From assembly GCA_030268105.1 (NCBI GenBank), contig BSDZ01000003.1, positions 1,798,001-1,862,000 on the forward strand: a DNA stretch of 64,000 nucleotides, written 5' to 3'. Within the stretch, counting starts at the first letter, position 1. Each line of letters begins with the position of its first letter. Positions 1 through 11,100 of this stretch are shown in pieces. The translations under genes and the position numbers were made by a program. This stretch comes from Volvox africanus. Lineage: Eukaryota > Chlorophyta > Chlorophyceae > Chlamydomonadales > Volvocaceae. The notes below the pieces were generated by a model, which worked only from the letters and a program-made list of their open reading frames with translations, ran no database searches and was not told the origin of the DNA.

Positions 1-354
1 TGAACCATGCAGCTGTGTTGACTGCATTACCGAGCTACTAGAGCTGTGTAAACATCTTGCCGTATGCGTTAATTGCGTAGGCGTGTACTCAGACAGGAAG
101 GGCGCAGAAAACTGAAACATAATGATATCTTGCCACACTGTAGGGGCTACGCAGCAAATATGGAATTATTGACGAGGGTCTGAGCTCAGGGTGTGCGTGG
201 TTAAGAAAGTTACATGAAACACAAACAGAATTGTGGAAGTACCAATCACGATATAGTACAAAACATAGGTATCAGAGTCTGCCCAATTAAGGGTGGTATC
301 GAAAGACACCGAATATGAAGTCAAAGCCCCATATATATGTTTCGTTCCAGGGAC

Positions 355-2232
355 CGAAGCCATGCCTGTGGCCGTGCGCCCCACCCTAGCTGAGACCTGT
401 TATTGCTTCGTCCAACACCTCCGTCTACTGCCTCCCCTTGGTCCGTAGCCCTTCTGCCCGGTCGCCTGACAACTGCCGCACCCATTCACACCATCCCCGC
501 ACATGCAGCCCGTCTGGCGAGCTAAATAACGCATAATAGATGGGGGCATAATAAATTCACCACGCAACCAAATTTTGGCACGAAACAATCCAACAAACAC
601 GACGTGTTTTTTGTCCCGAGACACTCTGATTATGACTCCAGGGGGACACGTTGTGCTTAGGGCCTAGCAAGAGTTCGTTGAGGGTAGCTCCGGGCAAAAA
701 GAGACATGTATGGCTCCAGGGAACCACGTGAAACTTGATGAGCAAACGAGGCTTACTGGGCCATATCGTGACCCCCCTTAAATCACTGCTGGGACACTCC
801 CAACGGCACGGACCTAGGGAGCTTTCGTTTATTTGCATGGAAATCAATAAACGGCTGCGTACCCTCCTTCCACCAAATCCAATCCAGATCACGCACAGTA
901 TTATCAATGCCGCCCCTTGGGAGAATACATGATCCCCAGCTTAGCATGTGTACTCGGGTAACGGGGATAGTAGAAAGCAAAGCGGTACTGCTAGCTATTG
1001 AACAGCTCATTATGCATAGCCATATCACCCATGAAGCAGTGACATTGATACCCGGCGTCCACGAAAACCCACTAAGCCTCCATCCGCACACTTGCGCAGC
1101 CAAGACAAGAAGCTAGCACAACTTGACAGCAAGCCGAGTGAAATTTCGACACGCACAGACAGGCCAGCCCTTGAGGCCAAGCGCGCCAATCACCAGATGA
1201 GCAGATGCATAAAACCGCGCAAACTCAGATATCGCCAGAACCCCAGCCGGGTGCGCTCACCATGCAGCGATAACTCCATTTCCCCCGTTCACCACCGCAC
1301 AACGCATGCATGCACATGCCCCTTCCTGTCAGGACCCACCGCAACACAGTGGATTGACCTACTGCCCGTGCAAGCGCATTTCTCTACAGACAGCCCTGTG
1401 TTCGGACTGCGCTACAGCTTGTAGGGCGCGCCTGGCGACTGCTGCTGGGCGGGAGGGCTGTACCAGCTCCAGATATCTGGTGACTGCTGCTGAACCAGCC
1501 CTAGCTATCTGGTGACATGTACTTGGTGACCTGCGACGGACGCGCCAGTATAGGGACGGAAAGGCTGTGTTGAGCAGCAGTGAGGTCGCAAGCGGATCCT
1601 TACAATACCAAAGACATAGCAACTGTCCATGAAGGTAAAATGTAGCTCCGGCGGAGTGCGCCAGCACGGGACTGGAGCATCTGGGTTGTATGTTGGACAA
1701 GCTGGATAGGGGTACAGGCTACACCGCGCGCAGCTGGGCTAGGGTATTGAGACGGAAACGTGGCGGGCAGGTGATAGCGACATGCGGAATAAGGGCAGAG
1801 CAGCGGCCGCGTTGAAATTTGCACTAGCAGGCTCGCTTTGCAGATGCTTGTTTACATCCGCGCACATGCAGCCGTTTTGCCTTTGCTTGCCTCACGTGAT
1901 CCCTGACCTACTTACCCTTACAACAAAGGTCCATCCCTCCGCACCTTAATCAGAGATCCCAGGTCCCGTACCTGTGGGCTCGCCACTTTCCAAGGCTGTG
2001 CGTCCCTCGCTCATAACTTGGACAGGCGCTGTGTTGGTGAGGGCCTCGCTCGAGCAAGTCTCCGCAAAAAGTGAAGAAAACAGAAATCCCCTCAACAGTC
2101 TAGGACACGACCTCGCCACCAGCTTCTTGATTTCGGATCCAAGTTGCAAAATGCCACCGACACGCCTGATGCGTGGCTTTGAAGCGGTTGCGGCTTACCA
2201 ATGGGAGAATAAGGTGCTAACTGGCGACAAAT
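355..2232. other. A-unit region without an accepted gene
   Basis: Both strands carry stop-free runs of 60-140 codons here (for example plus 907-1116 with a true ATG, and minus 783-1103), but none shows a family motif. Three ORFs that look plausible in one unit are broken in another: the plus 1092-1424 frame by the 1-bp deletion in A3, the minus 1600-1824 frame by a stop in A6, and the plus 2952-3188 frame outside this region by a 2-bp deletion in A7. Spliced genes cannot be excluded: minus-strand GTAAGT occurs at 1910-1915 and GTAAGC near 2199. Confidence 0.5.
1432..1529. repeat. Short imperfect direct repeats in the A unit
   Basis: Three degenerate copies start with CTGGCGACTGCTGCTG, CTGGTGACTGCTGCTG and CTGGTGACATG, two of them preceded by AGATAT or AGCTAT. 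Present in all ten A units. Function unknown. Confidence 0.55.
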
Positions 2233-2922
2233 TCAAGGTTGGAGAGAGAGAAAAAGAGGGAGAAGAAGAGAGTGGGGATAAGGCAGCTGGGCGGAGGGCG
2301 GGTGTGGGAGGGGGCTGGGCGGGGATTCAGCTTGGACGAGGGCTTGCTCGTTCGTTCTAGGGGTGCAAGCGCCATACCTTCGACCTAATAAGCAGCACCA
2401 TACGAAGCACTGTTCTCTGTACGAAAATGCTTTGCTCGCCAGCCAGCTTGACCGGCCCCTGCATGCCGCATCATCTGCATAGGCTGTCTTTGGCATCGTC
2501 GACAAGAATACCACCAAAGCTGCGAATTTAAATTCAACAGGGCGACGGCCGCTGTTGGAATTCCACAAACTCCGCCCAGGGTCTTCAGACTTCTGGAGTG
2601 CGGCGATCACAAAAAGGTACGTCAGCGCGCTAACGCATGTACACATGGACGGACCCAGAGGTCCCTGTTCGGACCCCTGCACGGACTCGACAACTTGGTA
2701 CCTGCCAAGGTGCTGCTTACGGTTGCGTGGCTGACATACGCATTTCATTTGTACAAGGCCTACATGCAGGCAAAGAAACCGCGTTGCCACCCTGCGCAGT
2801 ACCTCGGTGGCGTTGGTTTCCAAAAAAACATTATCAGCAGCTGTTGCTCCTATACGTGCTCGTATTGATTGCTGTGTGATATGTATGCACCAGTTCAACA
2901 ATTCAAGAATCCTATCTAGCAT
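2233..2922 (-). CDS. Candidate 229-aa protein of unit A1, function unknown
   Basis: This is the longest ATG-to-stop ORF of the A unit. I recognise no family. The start is a true ATG at 2922. Residues 1-30 are mildly amphipathic, there are two short hydrophobic stretches (about residues 97-110 and 133-142), many cysteines, and a Pro/Ser/Leu-rich last 30 residues that simply translate the polypyrimidine tract. Support: a 230-codon open run is uncommon by chance in 4 kb near 50% GC, the frame is open in all ten units, and unit A7 keeps it despite two indels. Against: the last 35 codons sit in stop-poor low-complexity DNA, there is no homology I can name, and plus-strand frames in the same place also look open. 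It could be one exon of a spliced gene or not coding. Confidence 0.33.
   Translation of the reverse strand: MLDRILELLNWCIHITQQSIRARIGATAADNVFLETNATEVLRRVATRFLCLHVGLVQMKCVCQPRNRKQHLGRYQVVESVQGSEQGPLGPSMCTCVSALTYLFVIAALQKSEDPGRSLWNSNSGRRPVEFKFAALVVFLSTMPKTAYADDAACRGRSSWLASKAFSYREQCFVWCCLLGRRYGACTPRTNEQALVQAESPPSPLPHPPSAQLPYPHSLLLPLFLSLQP
2241..2324 (+). repeat. Purine-rich tract with G-quadruplex-type motif
   Basis: A GA-only stretch (2241-2275) is followed at 2289-2324 by at least six runs of three or more G separated by 1-4 bases. On the minus strand it reads as a polypyrimidine tract. Copies in the other A units start at 6308, 10374, 14441, 18508, 22575, 26642, 30683, 34750 and 38817. It overlaps the 3' end of the 229-codon minus-strand ORF, where it encodes a Pro/Leu/Ser-rich tail. 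It could instead be a CT-rich promoter element for minus-strand transcription into 2232-1; I cannot tell which. Confidence 0.7.
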
Positions 2923-2951
2923 TCACTACTGCAACGTAAAGTTCTCTCGAT

Positions 2952-3188
2952 ATGATGAAATGTTTTAAGATTATAAGACGGTTGGTCGGTCATGTATCAA
3001 GGCCTACCGCGTCTGACTTCCTGCAATGGCAACTATGGAAACGCCTAGCAGTTGCACACAAATTCTTGATTCAGGGAAGTAAAGAAAATAAGTTCGAGAC
3101 AAAAAGGCAAATAAAATTGTTCGATGCTCTTACGAGCAAGCCCATCGGTGAAGCTGTCACGTCGAGAAGCGCGATGGATCAACCGTGA
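2952..3188 (+). CDS. Doubtful 78-aa ORF of the A unit
   Basis: True ATG ATG start at 2952, basic and amphipathic (MMKCFKIIRRLVGHV at the N-terminus), no family recognised. Copies lie at 7019, 11085, 15152, 19219, 23286, 31394, 35461 and 39528. In unit A7 a 2-bp deletion near 27371 truncates it after about 20 residues. A minus-strand 85-codon frame (3045-3302) overlaps it. I list it because it has a proper start, but it is likely not coding. Confidence 0.12.
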   Translation: MMKCFKIIRRLVGHVSRPTASDFLQWQLWKRLAVAHKFLIQGSKENKFETKRQIKLFDALTSKPIGEAVTSRSAMDQP

Positions 3189-3316
3189 ACTGACAAGACT
3201 GTCGAAGCTCCCAAACCAACGATTTGATTGCATTTGCATAGTTGTGAGAACTAAATAATGGTTCAATGTATATGATTTGTTCGGGCAATCGTTCAATCCC
3301 AACCGTAATTGTTTTG

Positions 3317-3622
3317 CTATTGCTTCATAAACGGGTGAGTGCAGCGGTTGACCAAGGAATCGGGGAGGTCGAACTTATCAAAGTCCACATCTACCAGCAG
3401 GCACCTAGAATACACACATTTAAAGTCCGTTGCTGCAACTTGCATGGTATGAAAGGTTTCAACGTATCCCAAATTTCTCGTTTCTACCTTTCCAACATCC
3501 TGTTCCTGTCCTCTCGTGCGACTTAAAGACGTGCGTCTTGACGACCGCCTGGGCCGCCCCAACGTCCGCCTCCCACTTTCATCAAAGTATGGCATCTGCG
3601 TGTGTATCAGGCCTTGGAGCAT
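3317..3622 (-). CDS. Doubtful 101-aa ORF of the A unit
   Basis: True ATG at 3622 and stop TAG at 3317. Composition looks protein-like (Arg/Ser-rich residues 17-36, then an acidic CLLVDVDFDKFDLPDS stretch near residues 79-94). No family recognised. Open and unchanged in all ten A units (copies at 7384, 11450, 15517, 19584, 23651, 27692, 31759, 35826 and 39893). The opposite strand is open too (plus 3266-3526), with a GTGAGT donor-like site at 3335, so the coding strand is unresolved. The first codons overlap the remnant of a plus-strand B exon. Confidence 0.17.
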   Translation of the reverse strand: MLQGLIHTQMPYFDESGRRTLGRPRRSSRRTSLSRTRGQEQDVGKVETRNLGYVETFHTMQVAATDFKCVYSRCLLVDVDFDKFDLPDSLVNRCTHPFMKQ

Positions 3623-3692
3623 GCTCTTTCACGCTTCGATGCCTTTGATTTTCCTTCAAAGAGAGTTATATTCGAACACGTTTAACTGGAAG
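3611..3692 (+). pseudogene. Remnant of the B-family plus-strand exon in the A unit
   Basis: This 82-bp stretch is homologous to B1 43465-43549 or so. In the same frame it reads ALEHALSRFDAFDFPSKR then VIFEHV and TAA. B reads ALAHALSRFDAFDFPSKR then LIYIEHV and continues for another 90 residues. Between the families the differences in this frame are E/A, V/L, F/Y and an in-frame 3-bp indel, then TCA (B) versus TAA (A). In A the exon is fused directly to the core, with about 240 bp of B sequence missing. Copies sit at the same place in all ten A units (unit position 3611). Confidence 0.6.
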
Positions 3693-4421
3693 AACGAGCT
3701 ATGGGTAGCCGGAGATGAACCGTTCAAATAAATGCGTGTTGGGCATTAGACTACGTGTGTATGAGGCCGGATGGCCGTGTCTATTTATACATTAATCAGG
3801 ACGTATTCACATACGGCTGGTAGAGGATGCCACGGCATGGGAACAGTGACATCCACGACAGTGTACGCCTGATGGCTGGTGCGTGCTCGTGCCTTCATGC
3901 ATATCTAATTTGTGGATGGGCTGCGGGCTGAACGTGTGTGTATGTTTTTGTATGATATGTTCACGTTCACTGTTTGGAAACTAGTTTGATAAGCCCCACC
4001 CCGCCGTTGGTATGGGCTATGGGTATGTGTTTATACCCCTTCACGTGATATGCTGATGACGAGCATGTGAACCATGCAGCTGTGTTGACTGCATTACCGA
4101 GCTACTAGAGCTGTGTAAACATCTTGCCGTATGCGTTAATTGCGTAGGCGTGTACTCAGACAGGAAGGGCGCAGAAAACTGAAACATAATGATATCTTGC
4201 CACACTGTAGGGGCTACGCAGCAAATATGGAATTATTGACGAGGGTCTGAGCTCAGGGTGTGCGTGGTTAAGAAAGTTACATGAAACACAAACAGAATTG
4301 TGGAAGTACCAATCACGATATAGTACAAAACATAGGTATCAGAGTCTGCCCAATTAAGGGTGGTATCGAAAGACACCGAATATGAAGTCAAAGCCCCATA
4401 TATATGTTTCGTTCCAGGGAC
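3693..4421. repeat. 729-bp core shared by families A and B (A1/A2 copy)
   Basis: The last 375 bp of every unit plus the first 354 bp of the next are nearly identical in both families, while the rest of each unit is unrelated. The core contains an AATAAA (3727-3732), a CACGTG near 4043 and a TATATATG stretch near 4397 right at its 3' border. Other copies start at 7760, 11826, 15893, 19960, 24027, 28068, 32135, 36202, 40269, 43790, 47083, 50604, 53897, 57361 and 60825. What the core does is not visible from the sequence; promoter/terminator spacer and recombination hotspot are both possible. Confidence 0.85.
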
Positions 4422-7400
4422 CGAAGCCATGCCTGTGGCCGTGCGCCCCACCCTAGCTGAGACCTGTTATTGCTTCGTCCAACACCTCCGTCTACTGCCT
4501 CCCCTTGGTCCGTAGCCCTTCTGCCCGGTCGCCTGACAACTGCCGCACCCATTCACACCATCCCCGCACATGCAGCCTGTCTGGCGAGCTAAATAACGCA
4601 TAATAGATGGGGGCATAATAAATTCACCACGCAACCAAATTTTGGCACGAAACAATCCAACAAACACGACGTGTTTTTTGTCCCGAGACACTCTGATTAT
4701 GACTCCAGGGGGACACGTTGTGCTTAGGGCCTAGCAAGAGTTCGTTGAGGGTAGCTCCGGGCAAAAAGAGACATGTATGGCTCCAGGGAACCACGTGAAA
4801 CTTGATGAGCAAACGAGGCTTACTGGGCCATATCGTGACCCCCCTTAAATCACTGCTGGGACACTCCCAACGGCACGGACCTAGGGAGCTTTCGTTTATT
4901 TGCATGGAAATCAATAAACGGCTGCGTACCCTCCTTCCACCAAATCCAATCCAGATCACGCACAGTATTATCAATGCCGCCCCTTGGGAGAATACATGAT
5001 CCCCAGCTTAGCATGTGTACTCGGGTAACGGGGATAGTAGAAAGCAAAGCGGTACTGCTAGCTATTGAACAGCTCATTATGCATAGCCATATCACCCATG
5101 AAGCAGTGACATTGATACCCGGCGTCCACGAAAACCCACTAAGCCTCCATCCGCACACTTGCGCAGCCAAGACAAGAAGCTAGCACAACTTGACAGCAAG
5201 CCGAGTGAAATTTCGACCCGCACAGACAGGCCAGCCCTTGAGGCCAAGCGCGCCAATCACCAGATGAGCAGATGCATAAAACCGCGCAAACTCAGATATC
5301 GCCAGAACCCCAGCCGGGTGCGCTCACCATGCAGCGATAACTCCATTTCCCCCGTTCACCACCGCACAACGCATGCATGCACATGCCCCTTCCTGTCAGG
5401 ACCCACCGCAACACAGTGGATTGACCTACTGCCCGTGCAAGCGCATTTCTCTACAGACAGCCCTGTGTTCGGACTGCGCTACAGCTTGTAGGGCGCGCCT
5501 GGCGACTGCTGCTGGGCGGGAGGGCTGTACCAGCTCCAGATATCTGGTGACTGCTGCTGAACCAGCCCTAGCTATCTGGTGACATGTACTTGGTGACCTG
5601 CGACGGACGCGCCAGTATAGGGACGGAAAGGCTGTGTTGAGCAGCAGTGAGGTCGCAAGCGGATCCTTACAATACCAAAGACATAGCAACTGTCCATGAA
5701 GGTAAAATGTAGCTCCGGCGGAGTGCGCCAGCACGGGACTGGAGCATCTGGGTTGTATGTTGGACAAGCTGGATAGGGGTACAGGCTACACCGCGCGCAG
5801 CTGGGCTAGGGTATTGAGACGGAAACGTGGCGGGCAGGTGATAGCGACATGCGGAATAAGGGCAGAGCAGCGGCCGCGTTGAAATTTGCACTAGCAGGCT
5901 CGCTTTGCAGATGCTTGTTTACATCCGCGCACATGCAGCCGTTTTGCCTTTGCTTGCCTCACGTGATCCCTGACCTACTTACCCTTACAACAAAGGTCCA
6001 TCCCTCCGCACCTTAATCAGAGATCCCAGGTCCCGTACCTGTGGGCTCGCCACTTTCCAAGGCTGTGCGTCCCTCGCTCATAACTTGGACAGGCGCTGTG
6101 TTGGTGAGGGCCTCGCTCGAGCAAGTCTCCGCAAAAAGTGAAGAAAACAGAAATCCCCTCAACAGTCTAGGACACGACCTCGCCACCAGCTTCTTGATTT
6201 CGGATCCAAGTTGCAAAATGCCACCGACACGCCTGATGCGTGGCTTTGAAGCGGTTGCGGCTTACCAATGGGAGAATAAGGTGCTAACTGGCGACAAATT
6301 CAAGGTTGGAGAGAGAGAAAAAGAGGGAGAAGAAGAGAGTGGGGATAAGGCAGCTGGGCGGAGGGCGGGTGTGGGAGGGGGCTGGGCGGGGATTCAGCTT
6401 GGACGAGGGCTTGCTCGTTCGTTCTAGGGGTGCAAGCGCCATACCTTCGACCTAATAAGCAGCACCATACGAAGCACTGTTCTCTGTACGAAAATGCTTT
6501 GCTCGCCAGCCAGCTTGACCGGCCCCTGCATGCCGCATCATCTGCATAGGCTGTCTTTGGCATCGTCGACAAGAATACCACCAAAGCTGCGAATTTAAAT
6601 TCAACAGGGCGACGGCCGCTGTTGGAATTCCACAAACTCCGCCCAGGGTCTTCAGACTTCTGGAGTGCGGCGATCACAAAAAGGTACGTCAGCGCGCTAA
6701 CGCATGTACACATGGACGGACCCAGAGGTCCCTGTTCGGACCCCTGCACGGACTCGACAACTTGGTACCTGCCAAGGTGCTGCTTACGGTTGCGTGGCTG
6801 ACATACGCATTTCATTTGTACAAGGCCTACATGCAGGCAAAGAAACCGCGTTGCCACCCTGCGCAGTACCTCGGTGGCGTTGGTTTCCAAAAAAACATTA
6901 TCAGCAGCTGTTGCTCCTATACGTGCTCGTATTGATTGCTGTGTGATATGTATGCACCAGTTCAACAATTCAAGAATCCTATCTAGCATTCACTACTGCA
7001 ACGTAAAGTTCTCTCGATATGATGAAATGTTTTAAGATTATAAGACGGTTGGTCGGTCATGTATCAAGGCCTACCGCGTCTGACTTCCTGCAATGGCAAC
7101 TATGGAAACGCCTAGCAGTTGCACACAAATTCTTGATTCAGGGAAGTAAAGAAAATAAGTTCGAGACAAAAAGGCAAATAAAATTGTTCGATGCTCTTAC
7201 GAGCAAGCCCATCGGTGAAGCTGTCACGTCGAGAAGCGCGATGGATCAACCGTGAACTGACAAGACTGTCGAAGCTCCCAAACCAACGATTTGATTGCAT
7301 TTGCATAGTTGTGAGAACTAAATAATGGTTCAATGTATATGATTTGTTCGGGCAATCGTTCAATCCCAACCGTAATTGTTTTGCTATTGCTTCATAAACG

Positions 7401-8134
7401 GGTGAGTGCAGCGGTTGACCAAGGAATCGGGGAGGTCGAACTTATCAAAGTCCACATCTACCAGCAGGCACCTAGAATACACACATTTAAAGTCCGTTGC
7501 TGCAACTTGCATGGTATGAAAGGTTTCAACGTATCCCAAATTTCTCGTTTCTACCTTTCCAACATCCTGTTCCTGTCCTCTCGTGCGACTTAAAGACGTG
7601 CGTCTTGACGACCGCCTGGGCCGCCCCAACGTCCGCCTCCCACTTTCATCAAAGTATGGCATCTGCGTGTGTATCAGGCCTTGGAGCATGCTCTTTCACG
7701 CTTCGATGCCTTTGATTTTCCTTCAAAGAGAGTTATATTCGAACACGTTTAACTGGAAGAACGAGCTATGGGTAGCCGGAGATGAACCGTTCAAATAAAT
7801 GCGTGTTGGGCATTAGACTACGTGTGTATGAGGCCGGATGGCCGTGTCTATTTATACATTAATCAGGACGTATTCACATACGGCTGGTAGAGGATGCCAC
7901 GGCATGGGAACAGTGACATCCACGACAGTGTACGCCTGATGGCTGGTGCGTGCTCGTGCCTTCATGCATATCTAATTTGTGGATGGGCTGCGGGCTGAAC
8001 GTGTGTGTATGTTTTTGTATGATATGTTCACGTTCACTGTTTGGAAACTAGTTTGATAAGCCCCACCCCGCCGTTGGTATGGGCTATGGGTATGTGTTTA
8101 TACCCCTTCACGTGATATGCTGATGACGAGCATG
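4068..8134. repeat. Tandem repeat unit A2 (4067 bp)
   Basis: Full-length A unit. It has T at 4578 where most units have C; only A4 shares this. Its head is the ATATCTTGCC form, as in A1, A4, A7 and A10. Confidence 0.97.
6300..6989 (-). CDS. Candidate 229-aa protein, unit A2 copy
   Basis: Translation identical to the A1 copy. True ATG at 6989. Confidence 0.3.
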   Translation of the reverse strand: MLDRILELLNWCIHITQQSIRARIGATAADNVFLETNATEVLRRVATRFLCLHVGLVQMKCVCQPRNRKQHLGRYQVVESVQGSEQGPLGPSMCTCVSALTYLFVIAALQKSEDPGRSLWNSNSGRRPVEFKFAALVVFLSTMPKTAYADDAACRGRSSWLASKAFSYREQCFVWCCLLGRRYGACTPRTNEQALVQAESPPSPLPHPPSAQLPYPHSLLLPLFLSLQP

Positions 8135-11100
8135 TGAACCATGCAGCTGTGTTGACTGCATTACCGAGCTACTAGAGCTGTGTAAACATCTTGCCGTATG
8201 CGTTAATTGCGTAGGCGTGTACTCAGACAGGAAGGGCGCAGAAAACTGAAACATAATGACATCTTGTCACACTCTAGGGGCTACGCAGCAAATATGGAAT
8301 TATTGACGAGGGTCTGAGCTCAGGGTGTGCGTGGTTAAGAAAGTTACATGAAACACAAACAGAATTGTGGAAGTACCAATCACGATATAGTACAAAACAT
8401 AGGTATCAGAGTCTGCCCAATTAAGGGTGGTATCGAAAGACACCGAATATGAATTCAAAGCCCCATATATATGTTTCGTTCCAGGGACCGAAGCCATGCC
8501 TGTGGCCGTGCGCCCCACCCTAGCTGAGACCTGTTATTGCTTCGTCCAACACCTCCGTCTACTGCCTCCCCTTGGTCCGTAGCCCTTCTGCCCGGTCGCC
8601 TGACAACTGCCGCACCCATTCACACCATCCCCGCACATGCAGCCCGTCTGGCGAGCTAAATAACGCATAATAGATGGGGGCATAATAAATTCACCACGCA
8701 ACCAAATTTTGGCACGAAACAATCCAACAAACACGACGTGTTTTTTGTCCCGAGGCACTCTGATTATGACTCCAGGGGGACACGTTGTGCTTAGGGCCTA
8801 GCAAGAGTTCGTTGAGGGTAGCTCCGGGCAAAAAGAGACATGTATGGCTCCAGGGAACCACGTGAAACTTGATGAGCAAACGAGGCTTACTGGGCCATAT
8901 CGTGACCCCCCTTAAATCACTGCTGGGACACTCCCAACGGCACGGACCTAGGGAGCTTTCGTTTATTTGCATGGAAATCAATAAACGGCTGCGTACCCTC
9001 CTTCCACCAAATCCAATCCAGATCACGCACAGTATTATCAATGCCGCCCCTTGGGAGAATACATGATCCCCAGCTTAGCATGTGTACTCGGGTAACGGGG
9101 ATAGTAGAAAGCAAAGCGGTACTGCTAGCTATTGAACAGCTCATTATGCATAGCCATATCACCCATGAAGCAGTGACATTGATACCCGGCGTCCACGAAA
9201 ACCCACTAAGCCTCCATCCGCACACTTGCGCAGCCAAGACAAGAAGCTAGCACAACTTGACAGCAAGCCGAGTGAAATTTCGACCCGCACAGACAGGCCA
9301 GCCCTTGAGGCCAAGCGCGCCAATCACCAGATGAGCAGATGCATAAAACCGCGCAAACTCAGATATCGCCAGAACCCCAGCCGGGTGCGCTCACCATGCA
9401 GCGATAACTCCATTTCCCCCGTTCACCACCGCACAACGCATGCATGCACATGCCCCTTCCTGTCAGGACCCACGCAACACAGTGGATTGACCTACTGCCC
9501 GTGCAAGCGCATTTCTCTACAGACAGCCCTGTGTTCGGACTGCGCTACAGCTTGTAGGGCGCGCCTGGCGACTGCTGCTGGGCGGGAGGGCTGTACCAGC
9601 TCCAGATATCTGGTGACTGCTGCTGAACCAGCCCTAGCTATCTGGTGACATGTACTTGGTGACCTGCGACGGACGCGCCAGTATAGGGACGGAAAGGCTG
9701 TGTTGAGCAGCAGTGAGGTCGCAAGCGGATCCTTACAATACCAAAGACATAGCAACTGTCCATGAAGGTAAAATGTAGCTCCGGCGGAGTGCGCCAGCAC
9801 GGGACTGGAGCATCTGGGTTGTATGTTGGACAAGCTGGATAGGGGTACAGGCTACACCGCGCGCAGCTGGGCTAGGGTATTGAGACGGAAACGTGGCGGG
9901 CAGGTGATAGCGACATGCGGAATAAGGGCAGAGCAGCGGCCGCGTTGAAATTTGCACTAGCAGGCTCGCTTTGCAGATGCTTGTTTACATCCGCGCACAT
10001 GCAGCCGTTTTGCCTTTGCTTGCCTCACGTGATCCCTGACCTACTTACCCTTACAACAAAGGTCCATCCCTCCGCACCTTAATCAGAGATCCCAGGTCCC
10101 GTACCTGTGGGCTCGCCACTTTCCAAGGCTGTGCGTCCCTCGCTCATAACTTGGACAGGCGCTGTGTTGGTGAGGGCCTCGCTCGAGCAAGTCTCCGCAA
10201 AAAGTGAAGAAAACAGAAATCCCCTCAACAGTCTAGGACACGACCTCGCCACCAGCTTCTTGATTTCGGATCCAAGTTGCAAAATGCCACCGACACGCCT
10301 GATGCGTGGCTTTGAAGCGGTTGCGGCTTACCAATGGGAGAATAAGGTGCTAACTGGCGACAAATTCAAGGTTGGAGAGAGAGAAAAAGAGGGAGAAGAA
10401 GAGAGTGGGGATAAGGCAGCTGGGCGGAGGGCGGGTGTGGGAGGGGGCTGGGCGGGGATTCAGCTTGGACGAGGGCTTGCTCGTTCGTTCTAGGGGTGCA
10501 AGCGCCATACCTTCGACCTAATAAGCAGCACCATACGAAGCACTGTTCTCTGTACGAAAATGCTTTGCTCGCCAGCCAGCTTGACCGGCCCCTGCATGCC
10601 GCATCATCTGCATAGGCTGTCTTTGGCATCGTCGACAAGAATACCACCAAAGCTGCGAATTTAAATTCAACAGGGCGACGGCCGCTGTTGGAATTCCACA
10701 AACTCCGCCCAGGGTCTTCAGACTTCTGGAGTGCGGCGATCACAAAAAGGTACGTCAGCGCGCTAACGCATGTACACATGGACGGACCCAGAGGTCCCTG
10801 TTCGGACCCCTGCACGGACTCGACAACTTGGTACCTGCCAAGGTGCTGCTTACGGTTGCGTGGCTGACATACGCATTTCATTTGTACAAGGCCTACATGC
10901 AGGCAAAGAAACCGCGTTGCCACCCTGCGCAGTACCTCGGTGGCGTTGGTTTCCAAAAAAACATTATCAGCAGCTGTTGCTCCTATACGTGCTCGTATTG
11001 ATTGCTGTGTGATATGTATGCACCAGTTCAACAATTCAAGAATCCTATCTAGCATTCACTACTGCAACGTAAAGTTCTCTCGATATGATGAAATGTTTTA

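Larger units (their letters stand above)
1..4067. repeat. Tandem repeat unit A1 (4067 bp)
   Basis: First of ten head-to-tail A units; the sequence restarts at 4068. The phase chosen starts at the window edge and is arbitrary. Contents in unit coordinates: 1-354 shared with family B; 355-2232 holds only short ORFs on both strands that I do not accept as genes; 2233-2922 minus-strand 229-codon ORF; 2241-2324 purine/G-rich tract; 2923-3610 overlapping short ORFs; 3611-3692 remnant of a B-family exon; 3693-4067 shared with family B. A1 has a private A at 1151 where the other units have C. Confidence 0.97.

Noticed and set aside
400..624. Minus-strand frame with a CGDGVNGCGSCQATGQKG stretch recalling DnaJ zinc-finger spacing
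   Set aside because: Only a loose Cys/Gly resemblance. There is no full CXXCXGXG series, no ATG at the reported start, and a TAA separates it from the next open stretch.
907..1116. Plus-strand ORF with ESKAVLLAIEQL, reminiscent of an RNase H helix of retroelements
   Set aside because: A single short helix-like match with no catalytic Asp/Glu pattern around it and no reverse transcriptase anywhere in the window.
1092..1424. Plus-strand 110-codon ORF in the A unit with a protein-like C-terminus
   Set aside because: It starts with a non-ATG codon, and a 1-bp deletion in A3 changes its whole C-terminus. One silent change (1151) was not enough to keep it.
1600..1824. Minus-strand 74-codon ORF in the A unit
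   Set aside because: No true ATG at the start, and unit A6 has a stop in it (22123).
2620..2661. Plus-strand 42-bp intron-like interval in A (GTACGT, GCTAAC, CCCAG)
   Set aside because: Very short for an intron, the flanking frame has no start codon, and unit A7 mutates the CTAAC (27033) while the change is silent in the opposite-strand ORF.
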